Program-made: the position numbers and the translations under genes
Shown: positions 33,978 through 41,107 of the stretch, one piece after another
How positions within the stretch are numbered: position 1 is the stretch's first letter
Layout of the letters: the number at the start of each line of letters is the position of its first letter
Assembly (NCBI GenBank): GCA_015056015.1
Contig: SVHD01000010.1
Coordinates: forward strand, 1-53,104
Direction of reading: 5' to 3'
DNA from: Clostridiales bacterium
Lineage (GTDB): Bacteria; Bacillota; Clostridia; Christensenellales; Aristaeellaceae
DNA length: 53,104 bases
The notes under the pieces: model-generated
Told to the model about the DNA's origin: nothing
Databases searched by the model: none
What the model saw: only the letters and a program-made list of their open reading frames with translations

Positions 33978-34170
33978 GCGGGAGGAGGCTTTTGAAAAGC
34001 ATCGCATACCCTGCGCTGCGCTTGCGTATGCTCCTTGCTTCAGCAATGATGGCGCTTGCCGCGTCACAAACCCTCCGGGTTTGTTCCTGAGAAAGGCTTC
34101 CCCCGCGCCCCTTTCCAAGAAAGTCGCTCTGGATTTTTATGGACGATTCTAATCTGCTTGCGTGCCAGTG
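33978..34170 (+). repeat. Hairpin element copy O with loop insert
   Basis: Left arm GCGGGAGGAGGCTTTTG (33978-33994), loop insert, right arm GAAAGGCTTCCCCCGC (34091-34106), then the tail (TCTGGATTTTTATGG, TTCTAATCTGCTTGCG) to TGCCAGTG at 34163-34170. Arm pairing is less perfect than in insert-free copies. It follows pyrI; module F2 follows directly. Confidence 0.9.
33995..34090 (+). repeat. Loop-insert module, copy in O
   Basis: GCATCGCATACCCTGCGC, GCTTGCGTATGC, a variable centre (CTTGCTTCAGCAATGATG) and GCCGCGTCACAAACCC, with GGGTTTGTTCCTGAG at the end. GCATAC/GTATGC replaces the GCATGC/GCATGC pair of D and H, which keeps pairing. Confidence 0.85.
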
Positions 34171-34176
34171 ATACTT

Positions 34177-34246
34177 GGGGAACGATGGGGCTTATTCAGC
34201 CCCAAACCCCGAACCAGGGTCATTGACCCTGGACCCAGTAGCGGAA
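34177..34246 (+). repeat. Module F, copy 2
   Basis: GGGGAACG, hairpin GGGGCT-TATTC-AGCCCC, spacer AAACCCCGAA, palindrome CCAGGGTCATTGACCCTGG, then ACCCAGTAGCGGAA. Identical over most of its length to copy 3 at 53020-53089. Confidence 0.92.
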
Positions 34247-34301
34247 CGAACAAACTTTTCTGACAAACAATTTCCCGCTGAAAAGTCGGGAACGTGTGGA
34301 T

Positions 34302-34572
34302 AGCCACGGGCTGGGCGGCATAAATGCCGCCCAGCGGATGCAAAGCATCCGAGAAAACAAAAAGAACGGCAACGGAGAGAATGAATTCTCTCCCGTGCCG
34401 TTTTTTTGTTTTCGGTTGGCCCGTGGCTCATTTCAATCGTTTTTTAAAATGATCGTTTCTTCAAGTTTCGTGCGGAAAGCGTTTGTATTTTTCGCCAATC
34501 CATTCGCAAACCGGAGTCCAGAGGAGGGACTCCTCTGGCGCGGGGGTACGGGGGCCGCGGAGGCCCCTGCTC
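34302..34572. repeat. Structured module G, copy 2
   Basis: Outer stem AGCCACGGGC (34302-34311) / GCCCGTGGCT (34419-34428) encloses hairpins at 34312-34333, 34335-34351 and 34353-34413. The second half has a perfect 9-bp hairpin at 34518-34538 and a GC-rich hairpin to 34572. Compared with G1, several paired positions change together (for example ACGGCG/CGCCGT to ACGGCA/TGCCGT, and AGAAAAT/ATTTTCT to AGAGAAT/ATTCTCT). It ends 2 nt from the stop of the minus-strand mutarotase gene. With O and F2 it fills the 624-nt gap. Confidence 0.9.
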
Positions 34573-34574
34573 GG

Positions 34575-35489
34575 TTATACTTCCAGACGGAGATTGGCGG
34601 TGAGGACGCGCTTGTCCCCGGGGGCGATGGCGTCAAAGCCGGTAATTTCCGGGCCGAAGGGGCGGTTGGGGGCGTCCACCATCCAGGACTGGGGTTCGGG
34701 GCAGATATAGCCCTTTTCGCCGCCCTCATTAAAGAGCATCCAGAAGCGATAGCCCTCGCTCACCGCATAAACGATTTTCGCGCCGGATTTTCTATCGGAA
34801 AGGATGGCCGTGCCGCCGCTTTTGCCCATATCCATATGGGCGCTGATCACATTATGGGCCGCCGGCACCCCCTGGCGGAAGCATTCTGCGCTCTGCACTT
34901 CGCCGGTGGGGATGATCCGGTCATTATACATCCATTGCTTTCCCGCAGTGACGGAAAGGACGCAATCGCCTGCATCGCCGCCCGGCATGAAGGGAACGGG
35001 CAGGGCGGTATGGAAGCCCGCCCCGAAGGGCATGGAGGAATCGCTGCAGTTGGTAACGATCAGCTTCTGATGCAGCCCGTTTTCATCCACGCTGTATTCC
35101 AGCGTCACGGAAAAGGCATGGGGGAATTGCAGATAGGGCTGATCCTGGGTGGCATGATAGGAAAGGCGGGCGTAATTTTCTTTGTGCTCTTCCACGGCAA
35201 AGGGCGTTGCGTGCAGGCAGCCATGGATATGATGATGCCGGGCGGGTTCATTGATGGGGAATTCATAGGTGCGGCCGTTGAATTGATAATGCCCATCCAG
35301 AATCCGGTTGGGGGGAAAGAGCAGGGGCATGCCGTATACATTGGAGCGTTGATAAAATTCCTCATCCGTAAGCGGCGTGCGCAGCAGCTCCGCCCCGGAT
35401 TTTTCGTGGGTCAGGCGGAGGCAATTGGCGCCCTTTTCCGGGCAGATATGAGCCGTATAGCCGCCGCCCCGGATAGTGATTAAATGCAT
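34575..35489 (-). CDS. Aldose 1-epimerase family protein (mutarotase)
   Basis: Protein of 304 residues, all-beta galactose-mutarotase fold. Motifs: PLLFPPNRILDG (about 55-66), the histidine cluster RHHHIHGCLH (about 83-92) and GAGFHTALPVPF (about 157-168). The family interconverts anomers of sugars or hexose-phosphates. GGGAGGA lies 7 nt before the start. It follows the GH65-like gene by 60 nt on the same strand, suggesting they act on the same sugar. Structured module G2 begins 2 nt after its stop. Confidence 0.85.
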   Translation of the reverse strand: MHLITIRGGGYTAHICPEKGANCLRLTHEKSGAELLRTPLTDEEFYQRSNVYGMPLLFPPNRILDGHYQFNGRTYEFPINEPARHHHIHGCLHATPFAVEEHKENYARLSYHATQDQPYLQFPHAFSVTLEYSVDENGLHQKLIVTNCSDSSMPFGAGFHTALPVPFMPGGDAGDCVLSVTAGKQWMYNDRIIPTGEVQSAECFRQGVPAAHNVISAHMDMGKSGGTAILSDRKSGAKIVYAVSEGYRFWMLFNEGGEKGYICPEPQSWMVDAPNRPFGPEITGFDAIAPGDKRVLTANLRLEV

Positions 35490-35549
35490 AAATGATTCCT
35501 CCCTTGGGAATGATTGGCTGATTTTATTATTGCAGGCCCGATCAAGCTG

Positions 35550-37595
35550 TCAATCGGCCAGGCGTTCTTCCAGAAATTCGCCCCGGAAGCAGATCCGGAA
35601 TTTTCGGGGAGGCAGCCCGGGCTGCATGGAAAGCTGCAGATGGATCAGCCGCCCGTTTTCGATCCGGGCCTCCACGATTGCGCCGCCCTTGGCAGATAGC
35701 TTGAAGGCGGCATGCTGCATTTCTTCCGGCCAGGCGGGAAGAATTTCGATGTTTTCCCCGTCGCTTTGCAGCAGCATTTCATTCACCGTGGACAGGAATA
35801 CCCCGGCTGCCGTGGTGAACCAGGGGCGATAGCGCTTTTCCGGCTCATTGATTTCAAACATTTCCCCGAAAACGCCGATGGATTCGTAGGATTGGCGCAG
35901 GGCTTCATAGGCCCGCTGGCCCATTCCGGCGCGGGCAAATCCCGCCGCCTTCCAGCAGGCATACCACGGGGATACATGGCCGCCCACGGCATACATATTG
36001 CCGTATTGCTGCTCCTGTTCAATATAATCATCCCAGGCGCGAAGCAGCGCTTCCTCCCGGCCGGGGATCACATGGAAGGGAAATTTGGGGGTAAAGACCG
36101 CAATGCTCTTTTGCCGGCACCCCAGATGGGGCACATAGCGCCCTTCCTCCATGGGCAGGCTTTGGCGAAGCCCGGCGGCAAGACGCAGGCACTCCCGGCG
36201 GTAATCCGCATCCACATTCAGGATTCCGGCGGCGCCGGCCAGGCATTCCAGGGTGCGGATGATCCCGCAGGAAGTAAACAGCGGATTTTCTACCGAGCCG
36301 CCCAGCCGCTCCAGATCGGTGCATCGGCCTGCAAAGATCCGGCCGCTTTCATCGGTATAAATCATATGCCGGGTATAAAATTCCGCGCAGCCCCTGATCA
36401 TGGGATAGCAGGCCGCAAGAAAATCCCGATCCTGGGTATGCTCAAAATATTCATAGGCGCCCTGGGCGATGACCGCCATATGGAATACATGCTTTTTCCA
36501 GAATCCATCCCGCGCGCCCTCCAGGCCGTATTCCGTGGTTTCCCAGGGATAATGGGCCTGATTCTGTCCCCGGCTGCTGGCACGGCGCAGGGCGATGGGC
36601 AGGCCCTGCAGCCGGAAAGCGGGCACGCGCCGGGCCAGATCCAGGCGATTGGCCCCCAGCAGGGCCAGGAAGCTGTAATATTCATCAAAGGCAAAGAATC
36701 GGCCGTGCCAGGAGGCGTCATTGAGCCCCACGGGAATGGACCATTTTGTGGTCCAGCATTTCAAATGATATAATCCCACCCGGTATATCCAATCGGCGGT
36801 TTCATCCCCGGTACGGACATAACCCTGGGCAAAATAGGCCTGCCAGGCGGCGCAGGTTTCCCGGAGCAGTCCGGAAAAGCCGGCGCGACGAACCAGCGCT
36901 TTGATTTTCTGATTTTCTTTGTGGGGATCGTCGGTATCCAGATCATCCTGCAGGGCCAGATAGCAATGCACGCAATCCCCCTGCCTGACCGGGCAGGAGA
37001 GAAGGACGCCGTCTTTTTCGCGGGTGATTTGGCAGGGGGCGTCCAGAAAGAGAATGACTTCCCCCTGATAACGATCCTGGCCGCGAAGATCAAAGGAAAG
37101 CTGGCCGCCGCCGGCAAAACGGCGGAAATGAGTGGCGAAAATGGCTGCCTGGCTTTCTGCATCATAGCCCTTGAGGGTATAGCGGAAGGAAAGCACCCCT
37201 TCCCCCTGCAGGATTTTCTTTTCCATTGCATAGAGGGGAAAATGCGGATGAATGAAGCAGCGGCTTTGGATTTCCGCGCCGCCGGGATATTGGCAGCGGC
37301 TTTCGATCATTCCTTCTTCTTCCTTTAATTCCTGCTGCCAGGAAAGGGGCTTTTCCATCCAGCTGCATTCAATGGCGCCAAAGGATATCAGATTGATGGG
37401 GATTTCGCTGGGCCGACGGGAAATGAGCCGCCGCCCGGGACGAAAAATCCTGCCCGAGGGCACCGAAAAAAGATCGGGAAAATCAGCGGGGAGAAAATCC
37501 ACGCTGCCTTCGCAATTGGGGGTCAGGCTCATTTGCCCATTTCCCAGAATGGGCGGAAAATAATCCGGACGATGCTGGTCGCTGTGATAAAGCAT
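35550..37595 (-). CDS. GH65-like six-hairpin glycosidase family protein
   Basis: Protein of 681 residues without a signal peptide. The N-terminal 250 residues look like a beta-sandwich (LGNGQMSLTPN at about 17-27 matches the GNG opening of GH65-type proteins). The catalytic (alpha/alpha)6 barrel contains DASWHGRFFAFDEYYSFLAL, AHYPWETTEYGLE (like the YPWES..GLE segment of GH65 glucosidases) and QAYFEHTQDRDFL-like helices. The position where the GH65 acid glutamate is expected seems to read WKKHVFHMA, so catalysis by the usual residue is doubtful. AGGAGGT lies 6 nt before the start. It is first in a probable operon with the mutarotase. Confidence 0.65.
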   Translation of the reverse strand: MLYHSDQHRPDYFPPILGNGQMSLTPNCEGSVDFLPADFPDLFSVPSGRIFRPGRRLISRRPSEIPINLISFGAIECSWMEKPLSWQQELKEEEGMIESRCQYPGGAEIQSRCFIHPHFPLYAMEKKILQGEGVLSFRYTLKGYDAESQAAIFATHFRRFAGGGQLSFDLRGQDRYQGEVILFLDAPCQITREKDGVLLSCPVRQGDCVHCYLALQDDLDTDDPHKENQKIKALVRRAGFSGLLRETCAAWQAYFAQGYVRTGDETADWIYRVGLYHLKCWTTKWSIPVGLNDASWHGRFFAFDEYYSFLALLGANRLDLARRVPAFRLQGLPIALRRASSRGQNQAHYPWETTEYGLEGARDGFWKKHVFHMAVIAQGAYEYFEHTQDRDFLAACYPMIRGCAEFYTRHMIYTDESGRIFAGRCTDLERLGGSVENPLFTSCGIIRTLECLAGAAGILNVDADYRRECLRLAAGLRQSLPMEEGRYVPHLGCRQKSIAVFTPKFPFHVIPGREEALLRAWDDYIEQEQQYGNMYAVGGHVSPWYACWKAAGFARAGMGQRAYEALRQSYESIGVFGEMFEINEPEKRYRPWFTTAAGVFLSTVNEMLLQSDGENIEILPAWPEEMQHAAFKLSAKGGAIVEARIENGRLIHLQLSMQPGLPPRKFRICFRGEFLEERLAD

Positions 37596-37785
37596 AGGCC
37601 ACCTCCTGGTATGGGGATGAATTTGATTCTATGAACAGTATATAGCAATTTGACAAAAAAGAACAGCAGGCAGGCGAAAAAAGTCAAAATAACTTTTTTT
37701 TATAAAAATATGCATCTTATCCATGTTCAATTCCGAAAAATGATTGTATAATGAAGAAAAGCAAGCTATACAGGAGGGCCAAAAA

Positions 37786-39036
37786 ATGGAAAAGGTCAGA
37801 ATCGGTGTGCTGGGGGCCTATCGGGGCAGCAGCATGATCAAATATTGCGCCCAGGCGGAAAATGCGAAAATCGTGGCCATTTGCGATAAATACGCCCCGG
37901 CCCTGGAAAAGCAAAAGGCACTTTATCCCCGGGAAGATATCGCCTATTATTCGGATTTTGAGGATTTTATCCGGCATGATATGGACGCCGTGGTATTGGC
38001 CAATTATGCCAATGAGCATGCCCCCTTTGCCATCCGGTGCCTGAAACGGGGATTGCATGTTTTCAGCGAGGTGCTGCCGGTGCAGACCATGCAGGAGGCA
38101 GTGCAATTGATTGAAGCGGTGGAGGAAACGGGAAAAATTTACGCTTACGGGGAAAATTATTGCTATATGCCCGCGCCCTATGAAATGCGGCGGCTCTACC
38201 GGGAAGGAAAAATCGGGGAATTTGAATATGGGGAAGGGGAATACATCCATAATTGCGAGCCCATCTGGCCCCAGATCACCTATGGCGATCCCGATCACTG
38301 GCGGAATCATATGTATGCCAATTTCTATTGCACCCATTCCATTGGCCCCCTGATTCATATTACGGGGCTCCGGCCGGTGAAGGTGACGGGCTTTGAAAGC
38401 CCCCTGGTGGAAAGGAAAATCCGTGCCGGATCCAAATCCGGGCTCTTTGGCATGGAATTGATCACCCTGGAAAACGGGGGCATCATCAAGAGCATTCACG
38501 GCGATCTGTATCAGAATTCCATCTGGTATACGGTTTACGGCGGCAAGGGCCGTATGGAATCTGCCCGGGAGGATGCGGAAAAGGATGATGTGCAGACCAT
38601 TTATGTAAAAGCGGATGAATATTCCGGCCAGTACGGGGAAAGCAAGGTGGATTGCTATCGCCCGGATTTTGGCCTGGGGGATAAGAGCAAAGAATTCGGC
38701 CACGGCGGATCGGATTTTTATACCATGTATCATTTTGTGGAAAAAATCCTGGGCAATCCCAAGGCCGATACCATTGACGTTTATGAAGCGCTGGATATGT
38801 TCCTGCCCGGCATGTTTGCCTATCGCAGTGTATTGCAGGGCGGGATTCCCGTGGATATTCCCAATCTGCGCAAAAAAGAGGAAAGAGAAAAATACCGGAA
38901 TGATACCGCCTGCACCGATCCCAAAGTGGCGGGGGATCAATTGCTGCCGGTATTTTCCAAGGGAAATCCCGAAATTCCGGATGAGATTTATGATACGATC
39001 CGGGAAAAATGGCTGGAAAAGGAAAAGAAGGGCTGA
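37786..39036 (+). CDS. Gfo/Idh/MocA-family oxidoreductase
   Basis: Protein of 416 residues with an N-terminal Rossmann fold (VRIGVLGAYRGSSMIKYC at about 3-20; the second glycine is followed by AYRG rather than a standard G-x-x-G-x-x-G). Family segments include AVVLANYANEHAPFAIRCLKRG (about 78-99), where EH is the usual E-K or E-H motif, and EVLPVQTMQEAVQLIEA. It is NAD(P)-dependent and acts on sugars or sugar derivatives. The ATG at 37786 has ACAGGAGGG upstream; the longer frame from 37744 includes the -10 region TATAAT at 37747-37752. Twelve nt separate it from an acyltransferase gene. Confidence 0.85.
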   Translation: MEKVRIGVLGAYRGSSMIKYCAQAENAKIVAICDKYAPALEKQKALYPREDIAYYSDFEDFIRHDMDAVVLANYANEHAPFAIRCLKRGLHVFSEVLPVQTMQEAVQLIEAVEETGKIYAYGENYCYMPAPYEMRRLYREGKIGEFEYGEGEYIHNCEPIWPQITYGDPDHWRNHMYANFYCTHSIGPLIHITGLRPVKVTGFESPLVERKIRAGSKSGLFGMELITLENGGIIKSIHGDLYQNSIWYTVYGGKGRMESAREDAEKDDVQTIYVKADEYSGQYGESKVDCYRPDFGLGDKSKEFGHGGSDFYTMYHFVEKILGNPKADTIDVYEALDMFLPGMFAYRSVLQGGIPVDIPNLRKKEEREKYRNDTACTDPKVAGDQLLPVFSKGNPEIPDEIYDTIREKWLEKEKKG

Positions 39037-39048
39037 AAGGAGCAGAAA

Positions 39049-39726
39049 ATGGATCATTTTTTTCAGGACGCCTTTGAGCGAATGGATGAAGACAGCCGGG
39101 AAAGCTTTTATCGCACCGTATTCATGCAGGATTCTTCGGAATATGCCCTGCATCTGCGCACGGCCTATTATAAAAGGAAACTCAGGCACATGGGAGAAAA
39201 CGTGCAGATCGGCGCGGGGGTGAAGATCGTCAATCCCCAGTGGATTTCTCTGGGGGATCATGTGCAGATCTGCGATCATTGCACCCTCATCGCCCGGGGG
39301 CCCGGGGGCATTACCCTGGGAAACGGGGTAAGATTGCAGGATCGGGTCTATCTGGATACGGAACGGGCGGACGTTGGGTATATCAGGATTGAAAACGACG
39401 TCTATATCGGCACCGGCACCACCCTCTTTGGCCATATGGGCCTGGAAATCGGGGATCATTGCCTGCTGGCACAGAATATCACCTTGACGCCCTATTCCCA
39501 TGTATTCAGCGATCCGGACGCCCATATCATTACCCAGGGAGGCCACAGCAGGAAGGTAACGATCGGCCGGGATTCCTATATCGGCATGCGCTGCGCCATC
39601 ATGTATTCCGGGGATATCGGGGAAGGATCGGTGATCGGCGCGGGTTCCGTGGTGGTAAAGCCCATCCCGCCCTATTCCGTGGCGGTGGGGAGCCCGGCAA
39701 AGGTGATCAAAAAGCGGGAAAAATAA
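39049..39726 (+). CDS. Hexapeptide-repeat acyltransferase (LbH fold)
   Basis: Protein of 225 residues. After a helical N-terminus, residues about 50-215 form a left-handed beta-helix with hexapeptide-type steps (VQIGAGVKIVNPQ, ISLGDHVQICDHC, ITLGNGVRLQDRV, VYIGTGTTLFGHM, CLLAQNITL, SYIGMRCAIM, SVIGAGSVVVKPI). The final SVAVGSPAKVIKK is typical of maltose/galactoside-type and sugar O- or N-acetyltransferases. Operon partner of the oxidoreductase (12 nt, AAAGGAGC site); together they suggest modification of a sugar nucleotide or glycoside. An intrinsic terminator follows. Confidence 0.85.
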   Translation: MDHFFQDAFERMDEDSRESFYRTVFMQDSSEYALHLRTAYYKRKLRHMGENVQIGAGVKIVNPQWISLGDHVQICDHCTLIARGPGGITLGNGVRLQDRVYLDTERADVGYIRIENDVYIGTGTTLFGHMGLEIGDHCLLAQNITLTPYSHVFSDPDAHIITQGGHSRKVTIGRDSYIGMRCAIMYSGDIGEGSVIGAGSVVVKPIPPYSVAVGSPAKVIKKREK

Positions 39727-39746
39727 ATTGCTGCGATGATGCATTT

Positions 39747-39772
39747 GCCCGGCGTTTGCCGGGCGTTTTTTT
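39747..39772 (+). terminator. Intrinsic terminator
   Basis: Seven-bp stem GCCCGGC / GCCGGGC with GTTT loop and a run of seven T, 20 nt after the acyltransferase stop. Confidence 0.93.
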
Positions 39773-39906
39773 GTTTGCGGTTTTTCTGGATTTCCGCAAA
39801 AAAACGTTGTTTTTCCGATGGGCAAAATCCGCACGCGATAATTGATGCAATGATGAAACGAAATCATGCAATATTGGAAAGAAATGGGAGGAAAAAGAAA
39901 AAGGGA

Positions 39907-39936
39907 TTGACAGGAACACGAAACAGAGGGTATACT
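39907..39936 (+). promoter_or_regulatory. Promoter of the LexA-box operon
   Basis: TTGACA at 39907-39912, an 18-nt spacer and TATACT at 39931-39936; start expected near 39943. Confidence 0.78.
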
Positions 39937-39950
39937 GAATGCGCAAACGA

Positions 39951-39962
39951 GAACAAACGTTC
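39951..39962. promoter_or_regulatory. LexA (SOS) operator
   Basis: GAACAAACGTTC, a match to the Firmicutes LexA/DinR box (GAAC-N4-GTTC, inner bases fitting R-N-R-Y). It lies just after the predicted transcription start and 24 nt before the first gene, so bound LexA should block transcription. Confidence 0.75.
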
Positions 39963-39985
39963 TTAAATCAAGGAGGGAATGAACA

Positions 39986-40210
39986 ATGAGCGAGCGGAGC
40001 GTTTATCTGCGGCTGATGGCCGAAATGTATTTACGGGGCTTTGACAGCCGGCTGATGGCGGAAAAGATCGGCGTGCATTATGGCACGCTGCGGCGCAAAT
40101 TGCGGGGGCAATCCCCCCTGCAGCTGGAGGAGGCCATGCGGATGAAGGAGGCGCTGCAATGCAAGCTGCCCCTGGAAAAGCTCTTTGAAAAGCAGGGAGT
40201 CACCATATGA
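39986..40210 (+). CDS. Small helix-turn-helix protein (phage-regulator-like)
   Basis: Protein of 74 residues. A helix-turn-helix is seen at about 17-42 (FDSRLMAEKIGVHYGTLRRKLRG), followed by a helix with ALQCKLPLEKLF as in small Cro/XRE-like regulators that close with a PLEKLFE segment. GGAGGGA at 39972-39978 is the ribosome site. It is the first gene after a LexA box and overlaps the next gene by 4 nt (ATGA). It is probably a remnant or domesticated part of a prophage regulatory cassette. Confidence 0.7.
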   Translation: MSERSVYLRLMAEMYLRGFDSRLMAEKIGVHYGTLRRKLRGQSPLQLEEAMRMKEALQCKLPLEKLFEKQGVTI

Positions 40211-40722
40211 CGGCAAAGGAAATCTTCCTGTTTTCCCAATCCAGCGCAGGGATGGCCATGGCCCGGGATTTCCTTTCCGGCGCGCTGCATCTGGATAATA
40301 TCATTGCCATGCGCCTGGCCCGGCTGGATGTGGTGCGCAATCGGGCCACGAAGGTCAATCGGGTGCTCACCGGAATCCCCGGCAGCGGCCAATACAGCGA
40401 TCTGCTGGGGGAAACGGCGGCGGAGCTGGCCGATCTGGAGGCGGAATTGCTGCAGGATTATCATCAGCTTTTGCAGCGGCAGAGGGAAATTGACGCCGCC
40501 ATCCGCCGGATTCCCGATGAACGGCAGCGGGCCGTATTGGAAATGCGCTATTTGCAGCAGAAATCCTTTGCCCATATTGCCATCCGCCTTTCCTATGATG
40601 AGCGCCAGATTTACCGGCTGCATGCCAAGGGCCTGCGCCATATTGCGGCCCAGATGGCGGCCGGGGAAATTGAATGGAAAAATTTCAGCGATCTGCTTCA
40701 AACGCTGAAAATGGGTGTATAA
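40207..40722 (+). CDS. Sigma-70 region 4-like regulator (phage DUF1492/ArpU type)
   Basis: Protein of 171 residues with helical N-terminal and central parts. A C-terminal sigma-region-4-like helix-turn-helix lies at about 98-150: RRIPDERQRAVLEMRYLQ, then SFAHIAIRLSYDERQIYRLH. This layout is typical of phage late-gene or ArpU/DUF1492-type transcription regulators in Firmicutes. Translationally coupled to the HTH gene and under the same LexA-box promoter. No other phage genes are nearby, so it may be a stand-alone SOS-induced regulator. Confidence 0.68.
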   Translation: MTAKEIFLFSQSSAGMAMARDFLSGALHLDNIIAMRLARLDVVRNRATKVNRVLTGIPGSGQYSDLLGETAAELADLEAELLQDYHQLLQRQREIDAAIRRIPDERQRAVLEMRYLQQKSFAHIAIRLSYDERQIYRLHAKGLRHIAAQMAAGEIEWKNFSDLLQTLKMGV

Positions 40723-40750
40723 TCTGAATGACTGAAAGGAGGGATGCCCC

Positions 40751-41041
40751 ATGGAATGTCGCATTCGTGTGACCGGCGGCGAATTGCCCCAGGCGGAAAT
40801 TGATACCTATATCGCCCGCGCCAAGGAAAAATTCGGCGCCACGCCCCAGGGGATTGATATGAAGGTGGATGGGGATTATGTGGAATTGAGCTATGATTTC
40901 GGCAATGTTCCCTTCCAGCGCATCCGCCGCATCACCGGTTATCTGGTGGGCACCCTGGATCGCTTCAACAACGCCAAGCGCGCCGAGGAAAAGGCGCGGG
41001 TGAAGCACACCCTGGCCGACGGCAGCCTGACGGAAGACTGA
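40751..41041 (+). CDS. Short NrdD C-terminal-like protein
   Basis: Protein of 96 residues. Its C-terminal half (FQRIRRITGYLVGTLDRFNNAKRAEEKARVKH) resembles the end of anaerobic ribonucleotide reductase NrdD (VTGY-x-S-R-x-x-x-WN-x-GK-x-x-EL-x-DR). Short proteins of this type in Firmicutes are often annotated as anaerobic ribonucleoside-triphosphate reductase, but the catalytic cysteines and the glycyl-radical site are absent. The ribosome site AAAGGAGGG precedes the ATG. A TATAAT at 40718-40723, inside the end of the previous gene, may be a separate promoter. Role unknown. Confidence 0.6.
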   Translation: MECRIRVTGGELPQAEIDTYIARAKEKFGATPQGIDMKVDGDYVELSYDFGNVPFQRIRRITGYLVGTLDRFNNAKRAEEKARVKHTLADGSLTED

Positions 41042-41052
41042 TCGCCGCGGAT

Positions 41053-41089
41053 AAAAAAATCGCCCTTCCATATGGAAGAGCGATTTTTT
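41053..41089. terminator. Bidirectional intrinsic terminator
   Basis: AAAAAATCGC (41054-41063) pairs with GCGATTTTTT (41080-41089), enclosing the palindrome CTTCCATATGGAAG, between convergent genes ending at 41041 and 41108. Confidence 0.9.
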
Positions 41090-41107
41090 GTTTGTTGATA
41101 AGGGGAA

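Noticed and set aside
34296-35483. Plus-strand frame of 395 codons over module G2 and the mutarotase gene
   Set aside because: It starts inside the structured repeat and is antisense to a recognised mutarotase.
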